A stretch of 64,000 bases of DNA from Tubiluchus corallicola (lineage: Eukaryota; Priapulida; Priapulimorpha; Priapulimorphida; Tubiluchidae): NCBI GenBank assembly GCA_030141605.1, contig JAQGDQ010000001.1:310001-374000 (forward strand), read 5' to 3'. The notes beneath the pieces are model-generated. The model ran no database searches, had not been told where the DNA came from, and saw nothing but the letters and a program-made list of their open reading frames with translations. A program made the translations under genes and the position numbers. Shown here piece by piece: positions 33,528-44,883 of this stretch. The stretch's first letter is position 1. Each line of letters starts with the position of its first letter.

Positions 33528-36500
33528 TCATGAATTCCACCAAGAAAGAAGCCCAAGACCAGATTCGCTAATAGAACCCTAAAGTAAACATTGTTACATT
33601 ATTATCTCAAAAGTTTTAACAAAATTAAAGTAAGTATTAGATTAATCTAAGTACCTCAAAATGCCTACAAAAGTACTACAAGTACAACAACTCTAACAAC
33701 TTTTAGGATTCAAACATCAAACTACTATTAATGTTTAAAAAATAGGTTGAAAAATAATGTGCGTCGATTACATCCTATATCACAGTTCACATAAATATTG
33801 CTTTAGAAAAACAGTTTAGTAACCTAGGCAACAAAAAAGTATTGCAAAGTTGAAACAATAACTGAAAACTAAATGTTATTGACAAGAACTCATTTCAGCC
33901 ATCTTCAGAAAAGGCAAGAAACTACAGGAGACCTGATTATTATTGCACGCTGAATTACCTGATGCTCTTGGCAAAACAGGTGACATTTAGAATAATGAGA
34001 TGGGTGGGAAAGGTGCAGCATGTAACCTTTTTATAAGACGATAAAAACCAGCAGGTAACTAGTTATAGCCTAATTAGAAAATGTCAAACACAAGCAAGCA
34101 GCAAACTCAGATGGTTAGAATTAAAACACTGATAAAATGTATGTTTTTAACACCAAGTTTCAGTCATTAGAAATTGTTTTGAATGAAGAAAATAATTAAA
34201 AAAATTGTCACTGCCAGACAGAGAAAGAGAGAGTCAAGATGAGTATGCGAGTAAAGCGAGTAGCAATGCAAAAATCTTCCCAGGTTTTGTTAGTGAAACC
34301 AACATTTGGAAATATTGGACTGGATCGTGCACTGCAAGGACTGTAAAAGAAAGGTTCTTGGTTAAAATCCAAGATCAATCCTAACCTTTGCACATTTTCT
34401 TTCTTATATTATTAGTAATAACCTTTCAATCACAATTATAAATATTTATTAATTAAATGCTCTAAGCTCTAAATTAATCATAAAAAAATTTAATCAGTTA
34501 GTAATTACTCTAGTACGAGTGCCTCTTACACTTGCAAATGCTCCGAAGTTGATGGGAATTGAGTGAAGGCTGTCTTAATCACAATGGGCTGGGTAGTCTA
34601 TGGTAGTCTACATGGTAAAGGAAATGGAATTCAAGGATCCATGGTTCAAATCCATGCTCAGTCTTTACTTTTTCACATGTTCTTCCTCTTTCAGATAAGT
34701 TTGGTTTCAAAAATTTAATATTTTGAGATCTTTCTGTTATTTTATTCATTGCAAGAGAGGCCTTCGTAATAAGTGTTTACAAAAGAAATTGGCATGCAAA
34801 TAAACCTTTTCATAGCAGCAAACTAAATCTTACAATGATTGTATATGGTATTTTTGATGATTCTTTGGTGTCAGCAATTGATTCTGCTCCTTCTTGGGTA
34901 GGACCTGTTGGTGAAGTATCAACAAAAATCTCATCTACAACGCGAAATCTGAAAATAATAACCTTGAAAAGTAATTAAGCTAATGATTTTGCTCAGCATG
35001 ACACAGTGAGCATGTTTTATTCGAATATTAGCCTACAAAAGAATGAGTTTTTGGAGTGTTTTTGGAACAGATTAAAAAAGCTGCTTCCATCACTTAAACT
35101 TTAATATTTAGATTTTTAAAATTATTTCAAATTCATTAGTTCATTATCATTAATTCTGACTTTGTTTTTATTTTGATGATTACAGAGAATTTATACAAAA
35201 AACTATTTTTGAACAGCATGACAGGGCATACACACAACAGTATAATATACACAAGCAGTCTAAATTGTTTGTTATGACTGCTGGAACTTTGTTGCTTCAA
35301 ACGGATGAATGATGAGAGTCTGTTGACCTTTTCAAGAATATATACCACTACCAAAAATGTCTGAAGAGTACAAGCCAATAAGAATTCTGCAACAGTGCTA
35401 AGTGTTCCTTGAGAATTTTAGCGAATATGTAAAACAAGTTTGACTGCACTATTTCTTATTAACTTGTTTTTTCCATAATCGACCTACCATGGGATTGACT
35501 ATTGTACGTGTGCAACTAAAACAAAGCTCCAGTCAGCAACGGAGATGGCAGCTTACGTAAAAAGGCAGCCGAAAATTCTTTGCATTTTGCATTTAGCGAG
35601 AATCGTGTGAAGAACTTTTAAGGCAAGTTTTGGATTAAAAGTTAATGATGCAGATGATGACGATGACAATGATGATGACAATCATAGTGAAGCCTAAGAA
35701 AACGATGAGAATGATGATGATGATGATAATGATAATAGCTTTCATAAAGCAAATTAAGCAATAACATTAATCAATTGGAATGAAACAGAGGAAACAGCTG
35801 GCCATTTTACTAGAATACATGTACTCATTCCTGATTGCTGGTGGTTTTCATGATTCAAAAGCAAAGAAACAACTGATGCATGAGGCACATCTAAATGCTT
35901 CAATGAAAATATGTTTCCGAATCAAGCGTTGTTTGCTTCGCGAAATGCCGTTTTCAGTTTTTTGCTCTTTCTCCACTGCACACAAACGTAAAATTTCTCC
36001 ATTCTAGCTGTTGTTGAATGTTTTCTGCTACATTGTGTGCTATGCTTCAATGATAATAAAAATAACCAGTGTCTCACCTGTTGAGCTACAGGTGCACACA
36101 CGGAAATTAAGGTGAATCTTGTTAGCACGCACATAAATAATGAAACCAGTTAAAGTCACTTGCCTGACTTCCTCGCCGGCATCCATAAAAAGGTCATGTG
36201 ATGACCCATCCTCAGTTTGGTACTCCCAGACCCACAGCTGCTCTGTCTCATCACTAAACTAGAGTTAAGGGAGACAAAAATTTGCTCATAATTAACAAAT
36301 AACTGGCACTTTAATATTACTATTGAGCAACAAGGCAATCCAGCAAGACGTTTGTTAATAAATGCAGATTTTAACAAGATAGCATAATACTAAAAAAGTA
36401 CAGGTAGCTAAGAATTTCAACAATGTTGTGTGGTTATCTTCTTTCACTTTCGAATAAAATTATGACAAGTAACCTAATACCCAATTAATTAAAATTTTAC

Positions 36501-39500
36501 CATGGTCATATTGGAAATTTCATTTGAAAGTTTAATCAACTTCAAGACATTCATATCCAGCCTTTCACTTTTTATATATCCAGCTAGTAGAAACAAAAAA
36601 GATGGCAAAAAGGGAAAAGATAAAATAAACAATACAAAACAAGTTAATAGCAATACAGACAATAGAAAAAGTGGGATAGACATAAAAAATTGTCTAAAGA
36701 ACGTGTTACCCAACCAGCGGCGGATTATGATTTTATGGGCCTTAGGCTTGAGCTTGGAACGGGCCTTTTAAATGTTGCTACACTGCTGAGCTGACGTGTT
36801 TTTGTGGATCTCTCGTCGCTTGTAAGTTTGTTTAATTTTGTGAGTTTTTGTCCACCGATTGTGATAAAAATTATATCTTCTTGATCCTTGAGTTGTGGAC
36901 TAGGACTATATGAAAAAAATTTTTCGTTTTATTTTGCCGGGCCCCTTTTGATCCCGGGCCTTAGGCTTCAGCCTATTCAGCCTATAGGGCTATCCGCTAC
37001 AGTACCCAACCATGCAACACGATAAAAAATTATTCTTGTGGATCAGGTGCAAATTATGTAACAGGTCGAAGTTTTTAAAACGAGATTTGTTTAGTATCTG
37101 TCTTTTTCCCATTTTTACTTTTCTTTTTTAGCTTGTGTAGTTTCTTCTCTTTCTTTAGCTTTTTGTAGTTTTCACTTTCAATTTTAGTTTCACTGCTTCA
37201 ACAAGGTTTCCTTTTTGCCTTTTTTCCTCTCTTTTTGCAATTTCAAGTCCAGTAATTTAAAAAAAATTGTACAAACTTAGAAGAAATGTGATGACTACCA
37301 CCACAGTAATTGCCATCATATCATCATCTATGACAAAAACTGCAATGACAAGCGCAATAACAATAGCAACAACAATAATAATATAGCAATAGTAGTAGCA
37401 ACAGTAACAGCAGCAACAACCAGCCGTTCTTCTCTTTCTTACTTACTGTTGGTGTCAAGCAATTCAATCAAAAATTCTATCATTATTTGTTTTCTTTTTA
37501 TAAATTTACAAATATGCATATGCAAAACTGTTTAAAAAGGAAGCCAGCCTTAGTCATGTGACTTACGCTTTTAGTAGTACACTCCACCTATCAATCAAAC
37601 TTGTGTCTATACGTAGTCACACTTTCTGTTGCCGCTATACTGTTCATTTCCGTTTTGTGATACTTTCGTTGTTTTTGTCTATTAACTACTTGCATTTTCA
37701 AGCCAAGTCACCAGTAAATGTAAGTCACATCTACCTTTATAATTAGTTAAACGTTTAAATTGGTTAAAATTGCTCCATAGAGTCATAAAGTAATAATTTG
37801 TACCAGTCTTCTTAAAACTTCTTAAAACTTTTTGTCTAAATGGTAATAAGCTTTTGCACATTCCAAAGCACCTTTTGTAATCCTGTATTTTAATAAATTG
37901 CAGGTCTATCGCACAGTTCAACATTGATTTTTGCCGTTTCTTTGCCTGGACTGGGCGCATCCACACTTACTCTTGCTCATCTTTTTTTCTAACAGTCAAC
38001 TTAATTTTTTTACCTACTTACAATTACGTCTTTGTTTATTTTTGCTGTTTTTAGATAATTATGCCCAAGTTTCTTTTTAATCTACTATCCTTTTTACCAT
38101 GAACAATAACATCATCATACATCATTTCGGTGCCAGCAGCTGTTAAGGCTGCTTTCCTTCTTCTTCCTCATTTTTACCTTTTATCTTTTTTAACCTTTTT
38201 GTATGTACTTTTTACATACAGTTTTACCACTCTCACTTTTATTTAGTGTGTTTCATAGCACGCATTATCTTTTTTGCATATCCCCAATCAGCATGTTTAC
38301 TCCACTTTTTATAGCAGTAAATCAATATTCAAAATACTATCAAATCTAACACAAAATTTTCAAAAGCTATATACCTTAGCACATTAATAACATATACTTG
38401 TAACCTGGCTAAATGCAAAACAGGAAATTTTAGCTCAATGTTTATGAGTGTAGATAAGTGTAGATGAGCTTGGTAACGTCAAGTGAAACTCATTTTATAC
38501 CTAGGCAGAATTGCCTTTTAACTACCTGGTAGTTTTAAACAGCCTTAGAAACTATTAAGAATTCAAGCCTATTAGAACTCACAAGTAATGCTGCAAACGA
38601 CTTCAAGTTAAATACCATATCACAAAAAATTATTTTTAACTGTTCCAACTTTTTAACATCAAAAGGCTTTTAAACTAAGCATTCAATGTGTGCTGAAATG
38701 TATACCTGGCACAAGTTGAAGACACAGTTAAAGAGCCATTTGATGTCGAATCGTTGGAACAGTTATTTGTCAAATAACGCTCTTCTGTCAATCAAATTAT
38801 CTTTAAACAAAAAAAATTTAACTTCAAAATCAAAAAAGAAAGGTCTATGTATACAATTCAAGTAAATCAGTGAAAAGGATACAATCTTGATGGGTGCTGC
38901 AATGAGTCAGAAGGGATCAAGATGTCATCAAAAAAACTGAGAGAAACTATAACACAAAGCAAAAACAGCTTATAAAACAATTAAAGAAAAATCAATTTAT
39001 TTTGATACAAATTCCATAATAGACATATCTTGACTTTCATTAACTACGTACCATAAACTCCTTCTTTGCTACAACTGCGAATCTTTCCAACAATGATCTC
39101 ATCCATGAATGGTCGAAAGACAATATACCTAAAATATACTACGGCAAAGAAAATAAGTTATTGATACTCAGTCAAGTCTGAAAAGAATTAAGAAATTAAA
39201 CTAAAACAAGTCTACTACTATGATAGCACATTCCGACCATGTTTATTAGTTAAGTATGCCAGTTCAGTGGGTTTATTAACATATGACTGAGCAGCTTGCC
39301 CTAATTTTCACATTTTAGCTCCTATCAAGGGTCCTTGACACTTAAACAATGTCAGCAGCTTTTCAACCTGGTTAGCCATACCGATCAAGAGTGTCTGTAG
39401 CAGATGTGTACCCTGCAAGTTTTGGGATTCTACATACAACAGTTTTAGAGTTATTAGAGTCTGTTCACGTTTTTACATTTTAGCTCCATTATGAGGCCCT

Positions 39501-42500
39501 TAAATAATTCTAGCTATTTTAGCCACAGCATTGTCTCAGCCATCCTTCAGTTGTCAAGTTTACAAACACCACGTAGTTTTCTCTAACTCAGATGTCTACC
39601 CTGCAAGTTTCGTGACTCTAGCCATCCGCATTTGTGAGTTAAAATGAAATTTTGATTCTCTCTACGACAATGATTGAAGACGACTATGAAACGTGACAGG
39701 AATGAAAATTTTTTACAGCAACTAAAGTATGCATGCATCACTTAAGTTTACCATCTACAGTAGGCGCCGCTTAAAAGACTTAGTTAGACTCAGGGTTAAT
39801 AGAATCAGTTGCCTAATTGACTCAAAGACATCTGGTATAGGCCGCTTCCTATTCAAATGTATACAAAAACTACCGATGATAGACTCAAATAACTTCGCAT
39901 AATTGACTCAATATTTTTGCTTCACGTGCTTCAATAAGACACTTTTGTGTGACCAATAAGCTTTTATGACTTTTATATCAACTTGTTTGGCTTTTTTGCT
40001 CTAATATACGTAGAAACAATCATATTAAGTACCATTTTGGTTGCAAGCAGGAACATTTATCATATGCTAATATGCTAGCCTAGTGGTTTGCTTTTGACTC
40101 GTCAGTCCAATGCTAATAACCTCATTACCCAAAAATTTTGCGGAAGCTAAACATTTAAACACTTGCCTAGCGGTTTGCTTTAGAATCTCTGGCTCCTTTT
40201 CACAGAAAGTTCGATCAGCTAGCTGTTGCTGTTATGCTAGGGGTGCAAGTACAATACAATAAGGTGTTGCAAAGTTGCCATAGATTAGCATGCAAACTGA
40301 ATGCTTGGATGACAGAAGTGTTGTTTAATGAATGGTTAGTGAAATGGGATGCAAGCTTAAAGTGAAACATCATTTTACTGGTAGACATCTGCACTACCCT
40401 TGTAGATAACGCATCATTAAAACACATTAAAGTTGTGTTTTGCCAGCAAATGCCACATCACTCATTCAACCATGTGATCAGCGCATTATTCGAACAGTAA
40501 AGGCTTACTATAGAAAAGAAATGTGGATGACAGTTTTGGAAGCAATGTATTCCAATGATGCAGCTTCTTAGTTTAAATGCAAATGACCTGGCTAAAAAGC
40601 CAACCTTTCCAATGCACTACATTTATTGGCTACGTCCTGGAGCAATGTCACTGAACTCACGATTCAGAACTGCATCACTTATGCTAGATTCACTTATGCG
40701 AATAAAATTGACAATGGTGAAATTCATACATTGGAAGAGAGATGCCTATTTACACTACATGACATGACCAACAACGAGTTTGAAACCTGGTTGAAATTAA
40801 TTCCATTATATAGATTACTTCTCAGTTAACCTATGATGAAATTGTGATGACAGCAAGCGGGAGGAGCTTAGACGAAGCCACTTGCGGGGAAACGCGAGCA
40901 CCACCAACAGTACAAGCATGCCCAGCACTAAGCATTTTGTGAGAATTTGTGCTTCGTACAACAACAGATTTTCAACGTTTTTATCATTATGATAACTTTC
41001 TTACCCAACTTGTCGCAAAAAAAGAAGCAACCAACATTGGACTTATTTTTGCAATTTTTGTAAACAAATAGACTTGTGTGATTTAGAAAAGTAAACTTTT
41101 CTATTTTCTTTTTTATTAACTCACTTTATAAATTAATATTTTTAAATAACTATATATGCATGTAGGCATTACTTCATTTCTAAAATTCATTAAAAGCCTT
41201 TGCAGTACATACTAAACTGATGATTCATACTTCTATATTAGTAACAAGTCGGTTAATAGATTCAGTTGGTTAATTGGGTCAAAACACGCGCCTACTAAAA
41301 TAAACTGGAAACTAAAGATCAAACTATTAAAACCAGGGATAGGACATAAAACTCATCAACATGACATGTTTTGCAAACATGAAAGAAATGCTAAACACTC
41401 AACCTTTAGTGTGCGATGACCCATCTCCTGGAAAAACATGTGAATCTTCCACTTTGGTTATATCATGAAGAGCAATGCATAAGCCAAGGTTATGAACCAC
41501 CTGAAACAAAACTATCAATTTATCGTGACAAATCAGTAAAAAACACCAGGCAGACAGTTGGCAATTGTAAAACAGTAAGCGAAAAAAATCTGATGCCAAA
41601 TGGGCAATGATATATGAGTTGCTCATTTAACATGCTTACAAAAATGCATCTACCAACTGACAGTGAGAGATGAGTGAAAAAAATGCTATGTCTGCCAACT
41701 GGCTGTCAAGTCATGTCTGCCATGTTAAAAAAACATTTTAAAATCATTCAGAAATCTGACTCTGTCATTTGATGCACAATTCATTCTGGTATAGGCCTGT
41801 GGGGTTTCAAACTGGCAAAGTCTTAGGCTTTTCTCTAGAATGCTGTTATTGCTGCCATCTAGAATGTAAGGTGGCAGGTCAAAAATCGATGCAGAATAAG
41901 TTTTAGCACATTTCTACAATGTCATGATAATCTATTGAGAATTGGTGGTGCCTAAGGTTTTTTTGAAACACCATCGCCTGAACCTTGAATGTAAATTGGC
42001 TGACTGAGAATCCGATTTTGTCGGTCACTGCAAAATTCTTTGTATAGTACAAGCTATTATGAACTATACTTTGTATATATACAAGCTATATAGCCTCAGG
42101 CTTTTTTGTGAAAATGATGTTACTGCCACCATCATGAACCCAAAATTGCAAATCAAAAATCCTACTTATCAATCGATGCAGAATTCATTCTCGTAAAGTT
42201 TCACAACAACCCATCGCAAGTTCAGGGAGCCTTAGGCTGGTTTCTAAAATAATGTTTTGCAGCCATCTTGAATTCAAAATGCAAATGAAAAATCTGACTT
42301 GTCAATCAATGTGGAAGCCATTCTGGTATGTTTCTGTACAGTTTCGTTACGATCCATTGTGAATTGCGAACTGGCAGTGTAAAATAATGTTTTTATATCC
42401 GTCTTGAATTTCAAATGATGGATCGAAAATCCGACTTTGCCAGTTGATGTGGAATTGCTTCTAGTATATTCGCGTGAAGTTTCATGACAATCAATAACAA

Positions 42501-43443
42501 ATTCATGGGGCCTTAGACATTCTTTCAAAAGGTCATCCCCCAACAATAAGAATAATAACAACAACAAAAACAAAAACAACAACAACAATAATAATAACAT
42601 CCAGAAGAGTAGCAATTGGGTTGAGTGACTTGAGTAATCTGGACCAAATTTGTTACAACTCACAACTTACATTTCACAGTTCAACTGTTACGCAAAAAGC
42701 AATAAAAACATTTAGCATAATTTCCTGCATAAATTTAAAATGCAGGAAGTGCATTTTTACTGAGTATTTAACTGGTTAAAAAAAACTGGGATAGCAAAAT
42801 TAAGTTTTTAAGTTCTAGATTTCAACTGTTATACAAGATGCAACAACAAGACTCAACATAAATTTAACAGCATAACAGCTTACTGTCTGCACAACTAGTC
42901 ATAAAAACAGGATCTAGTTCAAAGATTTTCTGTATTTCTGTTTGCACACGTGGTATGTTTTTGTTCAACAAGCACATATGAACTACATCGTCGTATATCT
43001 AGTTGTTTTTCCTATTTTTCATTAACATAGTACTATAACAAAGTTCTCAATACAGCAAGTTACTACTCGTCTGTATTCCTTATTTGCAAAATAATACACT
43101 TTCTCTCAAATATTTCCACTTTTAAATAGTTAGGAAAAAGATGAGTAGTAGTTAATTCACAAATATTTGTTCTGTCACTATGGTGACTCGAAAAACTAGT
43201 TTTATAGGCAAAATTTGGAGTAGACAGTCTTTAACTACGTCACATGGTAGGTGGACTTTAGTGGTTTTTTGGATAAGAAATAATATTTTCAACTGGGTTT
43301 TGTGAAGCTATGGCCCATTTGGGGAGTCTTGCCTTATTTGTGAGTTTCTTGTTTAATTCCACCTCCACTGCTTCGTTTAGCTTCAGTTGAAACATCCATG
43401 GAGAAACTTTTACCACGTCAGCTAGCTCTGACAGTACAAACAT
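33528..43443 (-). CDS. POLR3H: RNA polymerase III subunit RPC8 (RPC25/POLR3H), complete
   Basis: Seven exons: 43333-43443, 41404-41500, 39052-39138, 38883-38946, 36164-36253, 34834-34948 and 33528-33578. All phases join to give 615 nt and 204 aa, exactly the human length. The start [13 protein letters not shown] matches human MFVLVEMVDTVRI. Later blocks [86 protein letters not shown] and GLGLLSWW all align with human. It is the Rpb7-like stalk subunit (N-terminal tip domain, then S1/OB fold) that with RPC9 helps Pol III initiate. Introns 1 and 5 have GC donors (AAG/gcaaga, CAG/gcaagt) and intron 4 has U12-type signals. Mobile elements fill introns 1, 2, 4 and 6. Confidence 0.97.
34587..34663 (+). 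pseudogene. tRNA-like Pol III element (tRNA pseudogene or SINE head)
   Basis: 77 nt with a seven-pair acceptor stem (GGCTGGG with CTCAGTC, two G-T pairs). The T arm is perfect: CATGG / TTCAAAT / CCATG, with B box GGTTCAAATCC. The D side holds a repeated TAGTCTA..TGG (A-box-like) and is about five nt too long. No proper anticodon stem forms. It lies in POLR3H intron 6, antisense to the gene. It could be a SINE promoter head rather than a decayed tRNA. Confidence 0.5.
35645..35737. repeat. (GAT)n-type imperfect microsatellite
   Basis: Imperfect GATGAT/GACGAT runs within POLR3H intron 5. Similar imperfect ATG/GAT runs occur at about 3466-3540 and 45470-45540. Confidence 0.8.
36254..38882 (-). 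other. U12-type (minor spliceosome) intron of POLR3H
   Basis: On the minus strand the intron opens GTATCCTTTTC, matching the U12 5' splice-site consensus (A/G)TATCCTTT. It ends CTCCCTTAACTCTAGTTTAG, with a CCTTAAC branch-site match about 11 nt before the acceptor, the short spacing typical of U12 introns, and no polypyrimidine tract. Splicing here is also the only choice that gives the conserved phase-2 join PSR-F-DETEQLW. The intron hosts the hAT MITE at 36715-37002. Confidence 0.8.
36715..37002. mobile_element. hAT-type MITE with perfect 8-bp target duplication
   Basis: 288 bp flanked by identical TACCCAAC at 36707-36714 and 37003-37010. Termini CAGCGGCGGAT and ATCCGCTACAG are inverted repeats with two mismatches, and start with CAG as in hAT elements. 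Internal GGGCCTTAGGCTT / GGGCCTTAGGCTTC blocks lie near both ends. No coding capacity. Confidence 0.9.
39758..41297 (+). mobile_element. Decayed pogo/Tigger (Tc1/mariner) element
   Basis: The left end TA/CAGTAGGCGCC (39756 on) is the inverted partner of the right end GCGCCTACTA (41288-41297). Extended arms share motifs such as GTTAATAGA(A/T)TCAGTTG. Between them, in three shifting plus-strand frames, are pieces of a DDE_1 transposase: [28 protein letters not shown] (second aspartate), [30 protein letters not shown] (third aspartate) and [19 protein letters not shown]. These match the Tigger order AWMT..F..WL / LLLDNCPAH / VVFLPPNTTS / DQGVI..K..YR / AW..V...TI.NCF..AGF. Stops and frameshifts make it dead. 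POLR3H intron 2. Confidence 0.75.
41690..42640 (+). mobile_element. Dispersed element with internal diverged tandem repeats, copy B (HINE/pearl-like)
   Basis: Five to six diverged units of about 125-150 bp. Each has GCCATCTTGAATTCAAAAT-like, GATCAAAAATCCGACTT-like, TTTCATGACAATC-like and GGGGCCTTAGGCTTTT-like blocks; the first block recurs near 41854, 42128, 42254 and 42400. After the units come AAAAGGTCATCCCCC, an (AAC)n/(AAT)n run (42541-42600) and a tail ACATCCAGAAGAGTAGCAAT with GGGTTGAGT. The tail is shared with copy A (1070-1560). POLR3H intron 1. Confidence 0.7.
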
Positions 43444-43750
43444 TTTACATACATTGAACTATGAGCGCATCCTCTCACTGCAAGCAGTCACCCGTCAGGA
43501 AAAGCTGACAACTAAGAAGATGAAAAAGTCTGTCAAACGAGGATTTAACAGTATAAAGCTTTTATGAAACAAACAGCTACACAAGAAATGCATAATACTT
43601 ATTGAAAACAGTTTGAACCATATATAAACATTTCATGTAAAAGCTTGTTCACAACTAGATTAGAACAAGTTTATGGACTAGAGGATTTCTTTTAAATGAA
43701 CACCAAAGGTGATCCATGGTTTAACTTACTATGTCATAACTCTACAAGAA

Positions 43751-44231
43751 GATGGCTCGCTAGCCCATGAAGGACACTGTCCTAGATGGCTTGCTAGCCC
43801 ATGTAGGACACTGTCCTACATGGTTCGCTAGCCCATGTAGGACACATAGATCGTTAGAACGTTTACTTATAAGAAAACAATTATTTGCTCAAGAGGTAGT
43901 GAAACGGATTTGTGAAGTGAGACAAAATCAAAAATGATATACCTTAAACAAATGTTGAAATCGCAAAAAAGTGGTTTTTTCACTTCAACAACATTAATAT
44001 CGAAACCAAATTTAATATTGTCCGTTCTATCAGCTCAGAATAAAATTCTTTTATTTTATTAGATGTATAATAAATTATTCAACGTGTACTAACGTTTTAA
44101 ATTATTAATATTACATAAACAAGGACAACGGACGGTGTCAGTACACTTAACGACTCAATTCGCGACTGTCTAGTGTCCTACTTGGGCTAGCCCAAGTACG
44201 CCAATTGGCCTACTTGGGCTAGTGGGTTACT
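43751..44231. mobile_element. Foldback element built from 34-bp repeats
   Basis: The left arm has three 34-bp units (starts 43751, 43785, 43819) around GCTAGCCCATGTAGGACAC. The right arm (44171-44231) has inverted copies of the same motif, including a perfect 20-bp palindrome TACTTGGGCTAGCCCAAGTA at 44179-44198. The spacer of about 325 bp is non-coding. It sits 0.3-0.8 kb upstream of the POLR3H start codon. Confidence 0.7.
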
Positions 44232-44851
44232 CGGCTCCCTACAGTTTAAATATTTCTGTTCAAAACTTTGCAACGATCTGTTTTAGCAAGATATCAGCAA
44301 TGCGCATTATCTTTGAAAAAGTCATGTGGCACGAAAGTTTAGAAAAGGGAAGTGACGAAATCCGATTGTGACGTATTTCGTTTTTGCGATTAGCGGCTAC
44401 CCTTGCGGCATCAAAAGTTTGAAGCCGCGCACTGACTATAATAATAATATTCGTAAGTCTACCAATAGTTTTGGCATACGTGCAATTTTGAGCCAAAAAC
44501 ATTTTTGCGTTTTTAATTAAAGAAGATTATCTCAAATAAAAGCAATTATTAGTTTTATAAAAGTAAAAACACACCATGAAAACGAAAAACGGTTGTAACA
44601 ATAAGTTTGTATTATGTACTTGCAAATGCTTCTTCAGTTTTCTTGTAAGTAAAATTCTATTGTTCTTCCTGAGGAAAGAGGCTAGCTGACTGCGTGATGG
44701 GCTGCCTACTATGTAATGTCTTTTTTAATGGTTAATTGATTTTTCTCTCCTCTCCCTCTCTTAGAGAGAAAGAGATGGAGGGAGAGAGAGAGAGAGACAG
44801 AGAGAGGAAGGGAGACAGACAAGCAGACAGACACACACACATGCACGCACA

Positions 44852-44883
<32 letters not shown>

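Noticed and set aside
36252-36263. CTCTAG as the acceptor of POLR3H exon 5
   Set aside because: It would add five bases and break frame with exon 4. The TTTAG five bases on restores FDETEQLW and fits the U12 branch spacing.
39128-39133. TTTTAG as the acceptor of POLR3H exon 3
   Set aside because: It gives the wrong phase. The upstream GCCGTAG acceptor yields [11 protein letters not shown], matching human VHFRCVVFHPF.
42274-42663. 129-codon minus-strand ORF with a leucine-rich run
   Set aside because: Translation of the AAC/AAT microsatellite and tandem repeats; not a gene.
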